A stretch of DNA of 64,000 nt, taken from Megalobrama amblycephala. Taxonomy: Eukaryota; Chordata; Actinopteri; Cypriniformes; Xenocyprididae. The position numbers and the translations under genes were made by a program. Below the pieces are notes generated by a model. That model saw only the letters and a program-made list of their open reading frames with translations, had not been told where the DNA came from and did no database searches. The stretch is taken from contig NC_063057.1 of the NCBI RefSeq assembly GCF_018812025.1, positions 21,437,138 to 21,501,137 of the forward strand, given 5' to 3'. Numbering within the stretch: position 1 is the first letter of the stretch; every line of letters starts with the position of its first letter. Shown one piece after another: positions 32,883 to 44,522 of this stretch.

Positions 32883-34667
32883 CCAGTGGTGTAGTCTAAT
32901 TTTTTGAAGTGAGTATACTGTGATTTTTCCCTCCCAACCTCATACTCACCTGTCCCAGAGCGACACCCCATAAGCACCGCCACACTCACTAATGCATAGT
33001 ATGCATCTGATCTAGGCTACATGTAATTGAGAGCATTCTGAAAGACTTAAATCTGGGCAAAACAAGACTTTAACAGCCAATGGCTTACAGCTGAAGAGAA
33101 TGGATGATTTTCTACTGTTTAGTGTCAAACACCATCTAACTCAGACAGTTAAGATAACCTTAGAAATTATATGAATATGGTCCCTGGATCATAAGTTTTA
33201 TCAGCTGGCAAGTTTCAATGCACATTTAAGAGTGCAAGTTGCAACTATTATTATAAAATGCTGGGTTAAAAACAACCCAAGTTGGGTTGAAAATGGACAA
33301 ACCCAGCAATTGGGTTGTTTTAACCCAACTATTGTGTAAAAATTGCTGTATTGCTTGCTTAAAATGAACCCCAAATAGGTTGGAAATGAACATTTATTAA
33401 TATTAAATATAATAATTAAACAATAAACATTTAAATTGTTTAGTAATAAATGATCACCTTTTGATTATTATTGTTGCCTCTAGTAATTATCTATCAGATT
33501 TTTAATATCCAATCTACTTTGGGTTCTTTTTAAGCCAGCCATATAGTAATTTTTAAACAATAGTTGAGTTAAATAAAACTACCCAGCAGGTTGGGCAAAC
33601 ATTTAACCCAATGCATTTTCAACCCAGCATTTTTAGTGTAACAATAATGGAAAAATGAGGCTTATCAGTATGTCACTATTTCACACTGTTTGGACTTTAT
33701 TTTCTGTTTTTCTGTAGTTTTCCTGCCAATCTTTCATCATAGTTACGCATTTCAATTCACTAACTTCAAATTCGATTCAATATCAGTTATTTTGGATATA
33801 CTGTATATCAGTAGCCTACATGGCAAATTTTCTCAAGAAAAAACCCCCCCAACTAATGGTTTATATAAATGGGAATCATTTGGTACTACATTAATATTGA
33901 AGGTTAAAATGAACTGATTTGTATACAAATTTAAACTACATTTTTTGTAATAATAAGGTAGGCCTACTAACTTTAAAATGATCCAATTCGTTTTTTGAAA
34001 TATAAATGGTGGCTGTCAACTTGATGGATTTATTCAAACATTCATTAGCCTATTGAAGAACATTAAAAATGATGATTAGGCTTAATATGTAATGTGCATA
34101 TATTTAGCTAAATGCTCCTCTCTAGAGTTCACTTTTCTAGCTGATTAATGAGTTTATGGTCACTGAATATGTTTGTTCTGAGGTAAATGTGATGTTACGT
34201 GACATTGTTTACAAGCCGTTATAACATCTTTCCGCGGTTAAAACACTGATTACGCGAATACACGAGACATGATATGGTTAGTTAGGTTGTACTGTATATT
34301 TTAACATACCTTTAGAAGTTCATTCATGTTTATTTCGCGCTGTACGTTAACTGGTATTAAAGCGGAGGATCAGTTCACGGGCGCTTCACGCTGCCGCTTC
34401 TCTTGAACTGAAGAGACGCTACAGCGGTCACGACACATTAAAGAGCGCCAAAACGGTATTTATGTTTTTTTTATTTCGTAGTAAAATGGCCAGAATTTGA
34501 AATATGAGACTACGTTTCATGTCAAAAGCAACAAACGACAAATCTTATTGTGATTTACTGGATGGTTACGCATCCTCGCGCTTTTTTAAGTGGGTATACG
34601 GAAATCCTTGACCTTTCCTAGTAGGTATACGGCGTATACCTGCGTATCACGTAGACTACACCACTGG
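32883..34667. mobile_element. 1.8-kb TIR element with CCAGTGGTGTAGTCTA ends
   Basis: CCAGTGGTGTAGTCTA at 32883-32898 is inverted at 34652-34667 (TAGACTACACCACTGG). The right end also shows GTATACGGCGTATACC palindromes. The left flank is in the gap, so the target duplication cannot be read. No transposase is visible; a second MITE sits inside. Confidence 0.7.
33256..33640. mobile_element. AACCCAGCATTTT-type MITE nested in the preceding element
   Basis: Starts AAAATGCTGGGTTAAAAACA and ends TTCAACCCAGCATTTTTAG, inverted, with multiple TTGGGTT/AACCCAA units in the arms. Related in its subterminal motif (GGGTTA) to the larger element at 36464-41356. Confidence 0.65.
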
Positions 34668-36461
34668 AGTCAACCTACTCAGAGTGGATCGAACTAACTC
34701 AATTCAACTGTTCTGAAACAGAAAACTCAGAGTTTCCCATTTCAGGGTAAGTCAACTCAGAGTTCAAGTTTCAACTCGGAGTTGGTTGAACGTCTTTATT
34801 GAAACGGGCCCCTGAACCCAAACTCAAATCAAATCAATCTGTAACTATGACAACTAAAGAGTGGCGGGAAAAACTGAACAAAGGAGGACATATGACAAAT
34901 GAAAAAATCCAAAATAAACAGACATATATAAATAATACAGATGGACAAACAAGAAACAAGTGCAAACAAATGGAATGATAAAAAAAAAACATAAAAAAGA
35001 AACTTCAAATAAATTTAATTCATGAAAAAAAAGAATAATAAAAAATATTTATAATAACATAAAAAATAATTATGTAAAAATATTTAAAGACGTAATTTAG
35101 AACTGTATGAATTCTGATGATTTCATATTTGCTGCTGGACATTAAACAAATACAGAAAAAGATACAAATTGTCAATTATAGTAGGCTATTTAATGCCATC
35201 TATGGGCTGTGTCTGAAATCGTGCCCTATACCCTCATTCACTATTCTCTGCATTATTCCAGTAATATAATTCACTTGAGGATTGAATCAAAACAAGTGAG
35301 CGAATTCGGTCTGCTTTCTGTTTAATAATTATTTGAAACTTAACTGGCAGCTCCATTAGTAATAAAAAAGATTTATCTTGAACTCTGTCATGGAAACTAG
35401 CAAGTACAAACCTTAATCAAACAATTTAATTACCAATTAAAAAGAAATTTATACCTGTATGATATTACGCTGTAGCCACATTGGACCAGCGGTTTGGAAA
35501 ATGGATGGATGGATGATTCAGCTGTGGGCGCCATCTTCAGGTCAGACGTGGGAATAAACACTCACAGTGCATTATGGGTATTCCCTAACCATTGAGTGTA
35601 CATCGGTTACGGTGCAATGTGGGATTGAATGAGTGATCAGTGTCAGTCCTAGATGTCAGGGGGGCTATAAGAAAAACTTTTAAGGGGCCTCTGTCAGTCC
35701 ATTCATAAAAACCCAAAATGACTCCCAACCCCTTAATCTGTTCTTTCAGAGTCTTTTTTTTTACAGTCTATGCTGTCAGCAAACAACAGTGAGTTGAAAC
35801 AGTAATACAATTTAAAAACAAGAACTTTACAAACAATAGGACAAATACAACAGAAAAAGATACAAATGAAATAAACAATTTAGCCTACTAAAAATAATAG
35901 CCTATACAGAAATTGAATAAAGTAATCAGATGTAAAAAATAAAACATTGCATAGTCTTCACCGTATTGATTAAATATACATTAATTCTTATTAAATTTAC
36001 TAAACTTATTAAGTTAGGAGCAGTTAATGACCCTCTCATTTTCTTTTGTCGTTTGATTAACATTAAATGATAGACAACAGCAGGTTTATTAGGCTGCTGT
36101 CACTTTAAGGTCGAATGCATAAATCTAATACCAACAAGCATTTGATTACTTCCCAACTGTTCATGATTACTAAAGATGTGAATGCATTTAAGTGAAAACT
36201 TCTGACATATTTTTGTGTGCATTTGTCAGTTTAAGTGCACACCAGAAGCCCAAAGTAGCCTATATCTGTCCGTGTTTTGCTCTGTCTTGGAGAGCACACA
36301 CAGAAAGCCACCTTCACAGCTCGATACGCTTTTAATTTTTTTTTTAGTATTGAGCAAGTCCAAGTACAGTCACGTTACATGTTTTGACTGATTTAGATGT
36401 TACGTAGAAAGTGTGACAACGAACTGCTTTAAAGGAAAGGAACGGAATTCGGAATGTTTCG
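34668..36461. other. AT-rich intergenic DNA with repeat debris
   Basis: No coding exon recognised. Around 34730-34810 lies a piece of a TIR repeat (ACTCAGAGTT units, ending TTGAAACGGGCCCCTGA), and around 35210 and 35580-35650 fragments of another fish MITE beginning GGGCTGTGTCTGAAATC. Confidence 0.5.
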
Positions 36462-37277
36462 TACACTCTAAAAACTCCTGGGTTATTTCTTTAACCCATT
36501 TTCTGGGTTATTTGTGTTGGGTTAAAATTATGGGTTATTTTTTCAGCGAGTAACCATTTTCTGGGTTACAGGGCTAATATTTTGACCCAATTCCTGGGTT
36601 GTTTAGGTTTCTGGTTTATTTTTCAAAGAGTAACCCATGTTCTGGGTTAACGCCCCTTCCCCCCGCCCCCTGCTGTTGTTCTGGAATTTTCTCACAACAG
36701 TCGTTTGAAACAACCGTCACTTGAACTTGAACGCACTCGATCCGTTTTGGTCTGGGCTTCTTCGGTGCAACTTCGTCGCGTATTCAAGGTAAGCAAGTAT
36801 TTTCAGTGTCAATGTAACGTAAACTTTTCTGTGTCCATGTCCCCGTTGCTATTTTAGCACTATTTGTTGAAAAAATGACCATGGCTTACCGTGGTAATTC
36901 TGTGGTTAGCATGTAGCCGCCTGCGGATATCGCGACAACATCTAACTAGTTTAAAGTCCGTGTAAAGTCAATATAAATATGTGTTTTGAGTTTGTCAGAC
37001 TAAATAAGAAAGTGTTATTAACCACCCAGCCTCATTTGAATGATTAAAAATAACGATAAGTTCATGAAATTAGGTGTCAAAATGGTTGAAATGCTTTTTA
37101 CACATCGTTGAGAAACGTATGACCCATTTAATGTGTTTAGAAGAAAATGACTGAATTTACTTTACACGGTCTTTAAATTCTATTTTCCATAAACTGTGCT
37201 GTACTTATCTCATTGTTATAATACTGGTAATAATACGACAGGTACAGTGCAGCTAGTGGCGACTCCATGCCGCGTTA

Positions 37278-37825
37278 AGGGGGTCGAACACCGGACGAGA
37301 AGCGCCGCGCCGCGTCTAGGACAACTCGAGGTATCGCATACTTTCTCAGTTTATGGCCAGCAATATTGTTATGTTTAAGGACATTATGAAATTAAGATAA
37401 TGTCAGTACTATGTTATGATTGTACTGTATAATTAAATACAACCGTTGCTGAGTCTGCAGTCTGAACACTTTACCTCAGAGCGTCCGTTAACTGAATGAA
37501 TTGAGAATATCACCTGAAAATACAATAACATCAGCAATTTTTATTCATGCAGCTGATTTCTGTAAATTAATGTAAAACTAACTTTATATTGCAGCACATG
37601 GTGAAGTCAGTATATACATTAATGACGATTTGAGACAAATAAGTGTAAATTTAATATAAATCTATGTACATGGCGCTCTGTGGCGCTGCAGGATTTTGAA
37701 CAAGGTCCTGAACCGTTGCTGGGCGCCGCGGACAGACGCCGAATGGCGCCGCCGGTGTGTGTACACTCATAGAGAATAATGTGTTTGAATTTTAAATACG
37801 CTTCTCTTCCGGTGTGCGACCCCCT
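37278..37825. mobile_element. PIF/Harbinger-type MITE, 548 bp, TSD TTA
   Basis: Ends AGGGGGTCGAACACCGGA on the left and the inverse of AGGGGGTCGCACACCGGA on the right, flanked by TTA (37275-37277, 37826-37828). It is CpG-rich at both ends (AGCGCCGCGCCGCGTC; GGCGCCGCGGACAG). No open frame of note. Confidence 0.75.
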
Positions 37826-38214
37826 TTAGCTGCGGCTAGAGCGACGAGGCAACACAATAGTTGAGTTATGTTAACCAGCTACGCTGTGCTTATCATATTA
37901 TACAGTGCTCTACGGGCTTAAGTAGTCAAAGTTAAAGAAGTGTGTCAAGTCTTCAAATTGTTGCTAACCTCTATTGTTTTCTCCAGGTCTTTTTAAATGG
38001 ACAGCTTTGTCGCTGATAAGCTAACTGAGTGGCGGATGTCTGAGCTGATTTTAGAGGTGAGCGTTTTACTCTTTTAAGGGATAGTTCACCCAAAAATGAA
38101 AATTTGATGTTTATCTGCTTACCCCCAGGGCATCCAAGATGTAGGTGACTTTGTTTCTTCAGTCAAACACAAATGATGATTTTTAACTCCAACCGTTGCC
38201 GTCTGTCAGTCTTA

Positions 38215-39002
38215 TGCTGTGTTCACACCAAACGCGAATAGAGCGTCTGGCGCGAATGATTTCAATGTAAAGACGCGTTTACGCGCGTCTGGAGGTCTCG
38301 CAGCGCGAATGAGGCGTTTAGCGCGGCGCGGAAGACGCGAATTCGCCTCATTCGCACAAATGGTGCTTTTTGTGCATTTACGCATTTGACGCGAATTCGC
38401 GTCTGACGCCCGAGTTGAAAAATTTGAACTTTGTCGTAAATGCGCGCCGCGTTAACCAATCAGGAGCCTGCTTGCTGCTGTGGCGGCAGGCCCGCCCGGA
38501 GTCACTCATTCAAAATGGAGGAACGACTGATATTATCAGTGAGCAGTCACCCAGAGATTTATGACACAAGTTCATACTTCAGACAGGAATAAAAAGGACC
38601 TCGCTTGGAAGAGTGTCGGTGAGGAGATTGGGCTACCTGGTAAGTTGTAAATACACATTTCACTTTTGAGTCACGTACACATTTATCGACCCGCGGCCTT
38701 CCCGTGACGCTGACCCCTACGCCGCTGTTCTGCTCTCCAGAGCAAATACAAAGCGGTAGCTCTCTCGATGAACGCACGATCAACATCAGCCATCTTGCAA
38801 ACAGACAACCGCCTAGCACTTGCCCCTCCCACAAGAAGCGGATTTCGCCTCGGACGCGCGTCAATTTCGCTTCAAACGCTTGTTTTTTTACGCGCGTCTA
38901 TTTCACTCTAGACGCGCGAATGCATTCAAAATGTTCAAGCGGCAAACTAGACGCGGTAGACGCGAATTTGACGCTCTATTCGCGTTTGGTGTGAACGCAG
39001 CA
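38215..39002 (+). mobile_element. PIF/Harbinger non-autonomous element, 788 bp, with MADF first-exon relic
   Basis: Ends TGCTGTGTTCACACCAAACG and inverse of TGCTGCGTTCACACCAAACG, 33 bp in all, flanked by TTA (38212-38214, 39003-39005). Inside, ATG at 38515 opens MEERLILSVSSHPEIYDTSS, followed after a frameshift by NKKDLAWKSVGEEIGLPG and a GTAAGT donor at 38641. This is the first exon of a MADF-domain DNA-binding protein of the kind encoded beside the transposase in PIF/Harbinger elements. The transposase is missing. Confidence 0.8.
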
Positions 39003-39140
39003 TTATAATGCGAGTGAATGGTAACACAATTTATAAGAGTCAAAAAATATGCTTAGACAAATCCAAACTGAACCCTGCGGCGCGTGACTACACATTAATG
39101 TCCTAAGACACGAAACAATCGGTTTGTGCGAGAAACCTAA

Positions 39141-39924
39141 AGCCCCGTTCACACTGCAGGTAAAAGTGGCCCAAATCTGATTTTTTTTTTTTTTTTTTTT
39201 TTTTTGGGTCAAGTGACCAGGTCAGACTTCTTCAGAGGTAGTATGAACACTCAAATCTTGCCCAGATCTGATTTTTTCAAATCAGATTTAGACCACATAC
39301 ATATGTGGTCCTGAATCAGACCCAGATCTGATTTTTTTTCAATGCGACCGCAGTGTGAACAACCGAGACGGATTTGATGCGACTTTTACGTCAATCTACG
39401 TCGACATTTGTCACAATTATGCGCCGGCGAGTTACCCCTAGACACAACAGACACAGACAGTAACATTAAAAACTTGACTAGTTATGGAGAACAGCGATGG
39501 AGCGAGTCAATGGAGGGAGAGTGAGGTGTTAGACCTAATTAGTATATGGGGAGATACTTCAATTCAAGCTAAACTAGAAGGATCCTACCGTAACCGCTCC
39601 GTTTTTGCTCTCTTTCTCTTCGTTCTTCTCCTCTTCAGCACCTGCTCATTAATGTTACGGCTTCCATTACACAAACATTTTGAAATAAAAGCGAAAATGC
39701 TTATTTCCTCCATAACCTCCCGAACTTTAGTGCAACCGCGTGCTGCGTCTGATGTCATTGTTATTGTTCTTTTGCGCATGCGGGTTAGTTTGAAACCTCA
39801 AACAGTTCACACTAAAATCAGATATAGGCCACATTTTAAAAGGTAATGTGAACACTAAAACAAAAAATCGGATCTGAGCAAAAAATCTGATTTGAGCATT
39901 AAGACTTGCGGTGTGAACGGGGCT
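39141..39924 (+). mobile_element. PIF/Harbinger non-autonomous element, 784 bp, with Myb/SANT first-exon relic
   Basis: Ends AGCCCCGTTCACACTGCA and inverse of AGCCCCGTTCACACCGCA, flanked by TAA (39138-39140, 39925-39927). A 120-codon frame from ATG 39484 opens MENSDGASQWRESEVLDLIS, then IWGDTSIQAKLEGSYRNRSV. That is the start of the Myb/SANT-like trihelix domain of the second PIF/Harbinger protein, after which it runs into unrelated sequence. Contains a 24-T run near 39180. Confidence 0.8.
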
Positions 39925-41358
39925 TAAGCGATTGCTGAACGCAGTTGGACATAGTGGTGTTTTAGAGGTAAAAAATTATATAAATAATTTTCGGTTTCTC
40001 GCACAAACCGATCGTTTCGTGTCTTAGGACATCAATGTGTCGTCACGAGCCGCAGGGTTTAATTAGGATTTGTCTAAGCATATTTTTTGACTCTTATAAA
40101 ATTGTGTTACCATTCACTCGCATTATAAGACTGACAGACGGCAACGGTTGGAGTTAAAAATCATAATTTGTGTTCGACTGAAGAAACAAAGTCACCTACA
40201 TCTTGGATGCCCTGGGGGTAAGCAGATAAACATCAAATTTTCATTTTTGGGTGAACTATCCCTTTAACTGCCCTCATATCATCTCTCTATACCTAAATAT
40301 TTTTCTTTAATATGACTTAAATGTGTCAGTGCAAGATTTTGTGACAGTCACAACATCTTTGACAGTGGGGAATGCATCTCTATAATAACCCTTATAGTTA
40401 AAAGATACTTGTGCCTTGTCTTTAAGCTGTTATGCATAATAATGGGCCAGATATTCACCTTTGCATTAATGTCATTACACTTGTTAGTGAAAGAAAAGAT
40501 GGACAGGATAGACTGTCATTCACACAAAATGGGTAATGCTGCAAAAGAACCACATTAGTTAACTAGCAAATTGGGCCACTTTTTTTTTTTTTTTTTTTTT
40601 TTGCTTTTTTTTTTAAACAAAAAAAAACAAAACAACAGCATTCCCTTAAAAGTGATTATTTGTTAGCTTGATAATCAAAGAGTGTCTGGTGAGTGGTTCA
40701 CAATTGTCTCGACTTGTTAACAATACTCATGTTGTCTTGTTTTCTGTCTTTCAGGTGAAGACAGAGATGAGGAGGCATTTCTTCTCTTAGATGAGGACAC
40801 TATCAAAACTCTTGTCCCTCAAGTTCAATCCAGTTATTGAATGTTGTCAAATGTTTGAGAGAGAATGAGTTGTTTTTCTATTTTTTCTAATGTCTAATGT
40901 TATTACAGTGTGACCTAAGATAAATAGGTCTAAGTGTGTAGAGTTTATGTAAAGTTTAATTTAATTTAATGCAATAAAAAATGTAAAAGTGCTTGAAGTG
41001 TGTAAGTGTCTGAAGTTTTATTTTCTGAAATAAGGCATACTTGCATAGTAACCCAAGTTAGGTTATTTTTGACCTTTGACCTTTGGTTAAAAAGGGACCT
41101 ACTGATTTCTGGGTTATTTCAACCCAGATATTGGGGTTGCTCTTTTGACCCAGAAGTTGGGTTATATTAACTACAATTTTGGGTTATTTTAACCCAAAAT
41201 TTGGGTCAGGTATTTAACCCAGAAATTGGGTCAAAAAGAATAACCCATTTTTCTGGGTTGAAATAACCCAGAAATTAGTTGGTCCCTTTTTAACCCAGGA
41301 TTTGGGTCAAAAATAACCCATTATGGGTTATTTTTGACCCAGGAGTTTTTAGTGTGTA

Positions 41359-41897
41359 ATCATTAGAAGCCAAAATATGAAATGAAAGTAAAATTCTATT
41401 AATCACAGCCCTAGGCATTAAATCATCTTTGAGAGCAAGGGGTCCCTTGGTGGTTAGGGGTGGTGGTTAAATAATTATGCTAATATATTATCAAGAATTA
41501 TTCACAGTATTTTAAAGTACCCATGGTAACAATATTGTGCATATTAATTGCAGTGATAAACAGTATTACTGGCACACGTCTACTTCAGTGGCATGTTTTT
41601 TTTGTTGTTGTTGTTGTTTTTTGTTTTCCCCCTATGAGATATATTATCCCCTCATGGCATGGCAGGCTAAACCAAAGGTTATCATGGGCCAACTTTGGCA
41701 TGGTTTGGGCATCTCTGGTTTAAAGGATCCTCAGAGTTTGTGCTTTTGACTGGAATCAGTGTCCTAGTACTTGATGGAGATGTAAAATATCCATCATATG
41801 ATTATCTTTATTATTTTAGATTATCAACACAAAGTTTGTACTCATTCATAATTATTAACAGTGCTGTTTTAAAGGCAGCGTCATGTTGTTAACTGTA
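41359..41897. other. Intergenic stretch, nothing recognised
   Basis: AT-rich DNA with a short GTT run near 41602-41616. No exon or repeat family I can name. Confidence 0.5.
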
Positions 41898-42170
41898 AAG
41901 CAAGAAGCAAGGAATGCAGAAGAAAATGTGAATCTAATGGAGTAGTTTATTAGTAATCCACCAAAACAACACAAGGAACACAGAAAACAGGAATCCACAT
42001 AAAACACCAAACAACAACTGACTCGAGACACAAGGGCTATTTATACACAAGGGCTAATGCTAATGCACAATCAGGGAACTAATCAACATGAAAAACTACA
42101 AAAAGACTACAAAGATGGCGGAAAGAACAGGAAACAGGAAGTATTAAAAATATGCATTATTACATGGAAG
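41898..42170 (-). repeat. LTR-like repeat fragment
   Basis: In minus-strand sense it has a TATAAATAGCCC box (around 42035-42046), then 90 bp later AATAAACTACTCC (polyadenylation-like, near 41945), and ends TTTACAGTTAACAAC, which is how a short fish LTR is laid out. It cuts off the receptor pseudogene that follows. No second LTR or coding region is linked to it. Confidence 0.4.
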
Positions 42171-42518
42171 ACAGACATTTTCACCAGAACTGCTGAACAC
42201 ACGAATCCTTTCTCCACTGGAGCCTATTAATATAAAACAGTAAAATAGTGTTAATTATTTAACCTTTAATGTCATACAGCAAATATTTTCTTGATTATGA
42301 AAAACTCAAGTAATACTCTGCATATACTGACACAAAATTTTAGCAGTCTAACTCTCTGCCAGTCTTTATACCAAAGTAACTTGATTATATTTGAACAGAT
42401 GGTAGTTCACATTTTACAGATATCAATGTCTTAAAAACCATATGAAGATTTCATTAGCTGTCAGAAGTGGACAGAGAATGATCATTGCAGCAGACACATG
42501 TGACACTTATCGGCCATT
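42171..42518 (-). pseudogene. Two-Ig receptor pseudogene stub (signal exon plus start of Ig1)
   Basis: Minus-strand ATG at about 42516-42518 reads MADKCHMCLLQ then TGA; two bases are missing relative to the other copies (MADQCHMCLLRLIILCPLLT), and the splice donor GT has become CT. Downstream, GTGTTCAGCAGTTCTGGTG encodes VFSSSGENV, the first residues of Ig1, after which the sequence is cut off by the LTR-like repeat. The intron and upstream flank match the copy at 57967-63513, so this is a tandem duplicate that has died. Confidence 0.85.
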
Positions 42519-43478
42519 TTCTGTCAGTCTTTCTTTTCATTATATAGTTTCCTTTGTACATCATCAGCCCCTCGTGTGGTCGTTAACATCCTCTATTCTG
42601 ATGAACTGACTGTTTACTGCTGACACTATATATAGCTGCATTTCACTGACGCTATACTGATGCATGATAAAAAAAAAAATGTCTATACTGTTTAGCTGTT
42701 TAGTTTGTTCTAAAAGTGAGGGGCCATGAAACTGTAATTTCCAAAGGTGCACTGAAATAAATAAACTAAAATAAATACATAATTTTGAAAAATTAGCTAA
42801 AATTACCATATACAGTAGGTCATATCATTTATTTGTTTCTCAAAAAATGTAATGTAATTGGAAGTTATTATTTTATCATTTTGACCATTCTTTGCCCATA
42901 TGGAAAAGTTTTGTTAAAAACATATGTGATTCTTATATGTTCCAACAGAATATTATAAGGGACATATATGCTGCAAAAACCGCATATACAAATTGCATAA
43001 TATTTATGTATTTTCAATCCTATATGTCATATATGTCCCACATACAACTAAAGTCTTACAGATTTTCATGATGTAAAAACATAGGAAAATAATGCAAATT
43101 TAAGGCCTATGAATGTCCACCATATCTCTTAAGATTTGTATAAAACATAGAGCATCAGTATAAGGCTGTACTTCACTCATGCCCTCGCTCTTATCTTGTC
43201 CTAAGTGGAGCCCTACAAATATTAATTACAAAATTAACATTTTAATTACAAAACTAATTAATTAGATTAACATTTTAATGTGGGATGACACTTGATGACT
43301 TTAGTTGCATTAGCTATGTGAACACAAAAATCATGGACATGATTCAGATATGTTAAAGGGTCAGGAGAAAAAGTCACACTTGGCTCCTTTGCGGTTAAAA
43401 ATGACTGCCATAGGAAATTAATGGGAAATACGAAAACATACAAAAACTCTGAGAATGTTTTGGTGGTACAAACTGCAA

Positions 43479-44087
43479 TTTTTTTTTTTTTAATTAACCA
43501 ATTAGTAATGTACAAACAACATGGCATTATTAACACACTGTTGCATTACAAATTACAGAACAGGTGCATGAGAGAATACAATATAACATAAGCAAAAATA
43601 TATAAAAATAAATAATAATTAAATAACATCTAATAAAGGGGGCTAGGGTTTTTCTATTAAATCATATTCTTCTATAATGGAGAAAAGCTTTACTGCATTT
43701 TTCTTTTTCATCACTTGGAGGGCTTTTATATAAGAAAAAAAAAACTCATTATGAAATGCATAAAACATTGGTTTCACCTTCAAGTACTTGGATTTGTGTA
43801 TATAAAATTTTCCCAGCATAAGAATGTTGTTAATCAGGAAGTCATCTTTGTTACTGTTCATTATAAGTCCATAAGTGATGTCCTTTAGAGTGAAGTTTCC
43901 AAGGTGAGGTACCTTTGGATAAAGCCAGTCATGAATATCAGACCATAAAGCCTCCACATACATACAATGAAAAAATAGATGATCTGTGGTTTCTATATCA
44001 TCACAGAATATACATTTATTAGAATCAAACCCAAACCTAAGACGTAGGAATTCACTGGATGGATATATCCCATTTAAAATTTTAAAA
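43479..44087 (-). mobile_element. 5'-truncated Tx1/L1-type LINE
   Basis: Minus-strand coding end plus 3' untranslated region and an A tail (T run 43479-43491). The flanks carry GGTACAAACT on both sides (43465-43474 and 44088-44097), a target-site duplication. Reads NGIYPSSEFLRLRFGFDSNK, then CIFCDDIETTDHLFFHC, the zinc finger that closes the polymerase of L1/Tx1-type LINEs. Confidence 0.85.
43643..44087 (-). pseudogene. LINE polymerase C-terminus (zf-RVT region)
   Basis: About 147 codons without a stop, from NGIYPSSEF through the C-x2-C...H-x4-C finger (CIFC, HLFFHC) to ALWSDIHDWLYPKV and the end EEYDLIEKP. Only the tail of the protein is present because of 5' truncation; function is lost. 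Confidence 0.85.
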
Positions 44088-44522
44088 GGTACAAACTAGA
44101 AATAAACCACTGTGCAGAAAAAAGTGCACAACAATGAAGGGGTCACGCTCTAAAATATCAAGAGTGCAATACAGACACATCCACCCCACACTAGTGTGAC
44201 TATAAAACAGAGCAAGTTTTTACAAATGGGAAATAATCAAGAAAATCAAGAATTCAGCCGCTCTGCAGGAATATGCACTATGCAAAAAACAGCAAGAAGT
44301 TTACAGATGAGAGACACCCCTAAGAGCCAATAGTAGCGGCGCATTCATAAGTCCCGCCCACTGGTCTCGCCGGCGCTGCTTTCAGCGTGAGCAGATGAGA
44401 GCGAGTCAGAGCAGATCAGCACAGACCAGACAGTTTCTCCAGAAAATCCATTGATATAACTGGAAATGTGAATGAGTGCACTGAAAGTGGAGCTTTTGAA
44501 GTCGACGCGTCAGCCTGAAGTG

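Larger units (their letters stand above)
38078..40263. mobile_element. Foldback element of the GGGATAGTTCACCC family (TTAA target)
   Basis: Left arm GGGATAGTTCACCCAAAAAT and onwards is inverted at the right end (TGGGTGAACTATCCCT), flanked by TTAA (38074-38077, 40264-40267); the left end lacks one A. The arms total about 280 bp each: 38078-38214 plus 39003-39137 on the left, about 39985-40263 on the right. Two PIF/Harbinger MITEs are inserted, both in the left arm or the loop. It lies in the second intron of the SAM-like unit. Confidence 0.82.
36680..40990 (+). pseudogene. SAM-like domain gene carried in the transposon (three exons, frame broken)
   Basis: A GC-richer 5' block ends in CAAG|GTAAGC at 36788, suggesting an untranslated first exon. 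Exon 2 (acceptor CTCCAG, about 37988-38056) opens ATG at 37998 and reads MDSFVADKLTEWRMSELILE before GTGAGC. Exon 3 starts after TTTCAG at 40756 and holds DEEAFLLLDEDTIKTLVPQV, the conserved middle of a SAM-like helical domain found in many fish proteins. Joined as read, exon 2 ends in phase 0 whereas the SAM frame needs phase 1, so the product would stop after VKTEMRRHFFS. Polyadenylation signal AATAAA at 40973. Function unknown. Confidence 0.6.
36464..41356 (+). mobile_element. 4.9-kb TIR element (CACTNTAAAAACTCCTGGGT ends) carrying a spliced SAM-like transcription unit
   Basis: Left end CACTCTAAAAACTCCTGGGT and right end inverse of CACACTAAAAACTCCTGGGT, each preceded by TA (36462-36463, 41357-41358). 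Both ends are packed with CTGGGTTA/TAACCCAG units for about 200-320 bp. The interior has no transposase but contains a gene-like unit with three exons. Two further insertions (37278-37825 and 38078-40263) sit in its introns. CACT-type ends suggest EnSpm/CACTA, but the 2-bp TA flank would also fit Tc1/mariner. Confidence 0.75.

Noticed and set aside
31888..32989. Long open frames on both strands across the N run
   Set aside because: They are made of unknown bases; the translated X residues carry no information.
38262..38864. CpG-rich GACGCG words near 38270-38400 and 38850-38960 as a CpG-island promoter
   Set aside because: They are the inner TIR regions of a PIF/Harbinger MITE with an exact TTA duplication.
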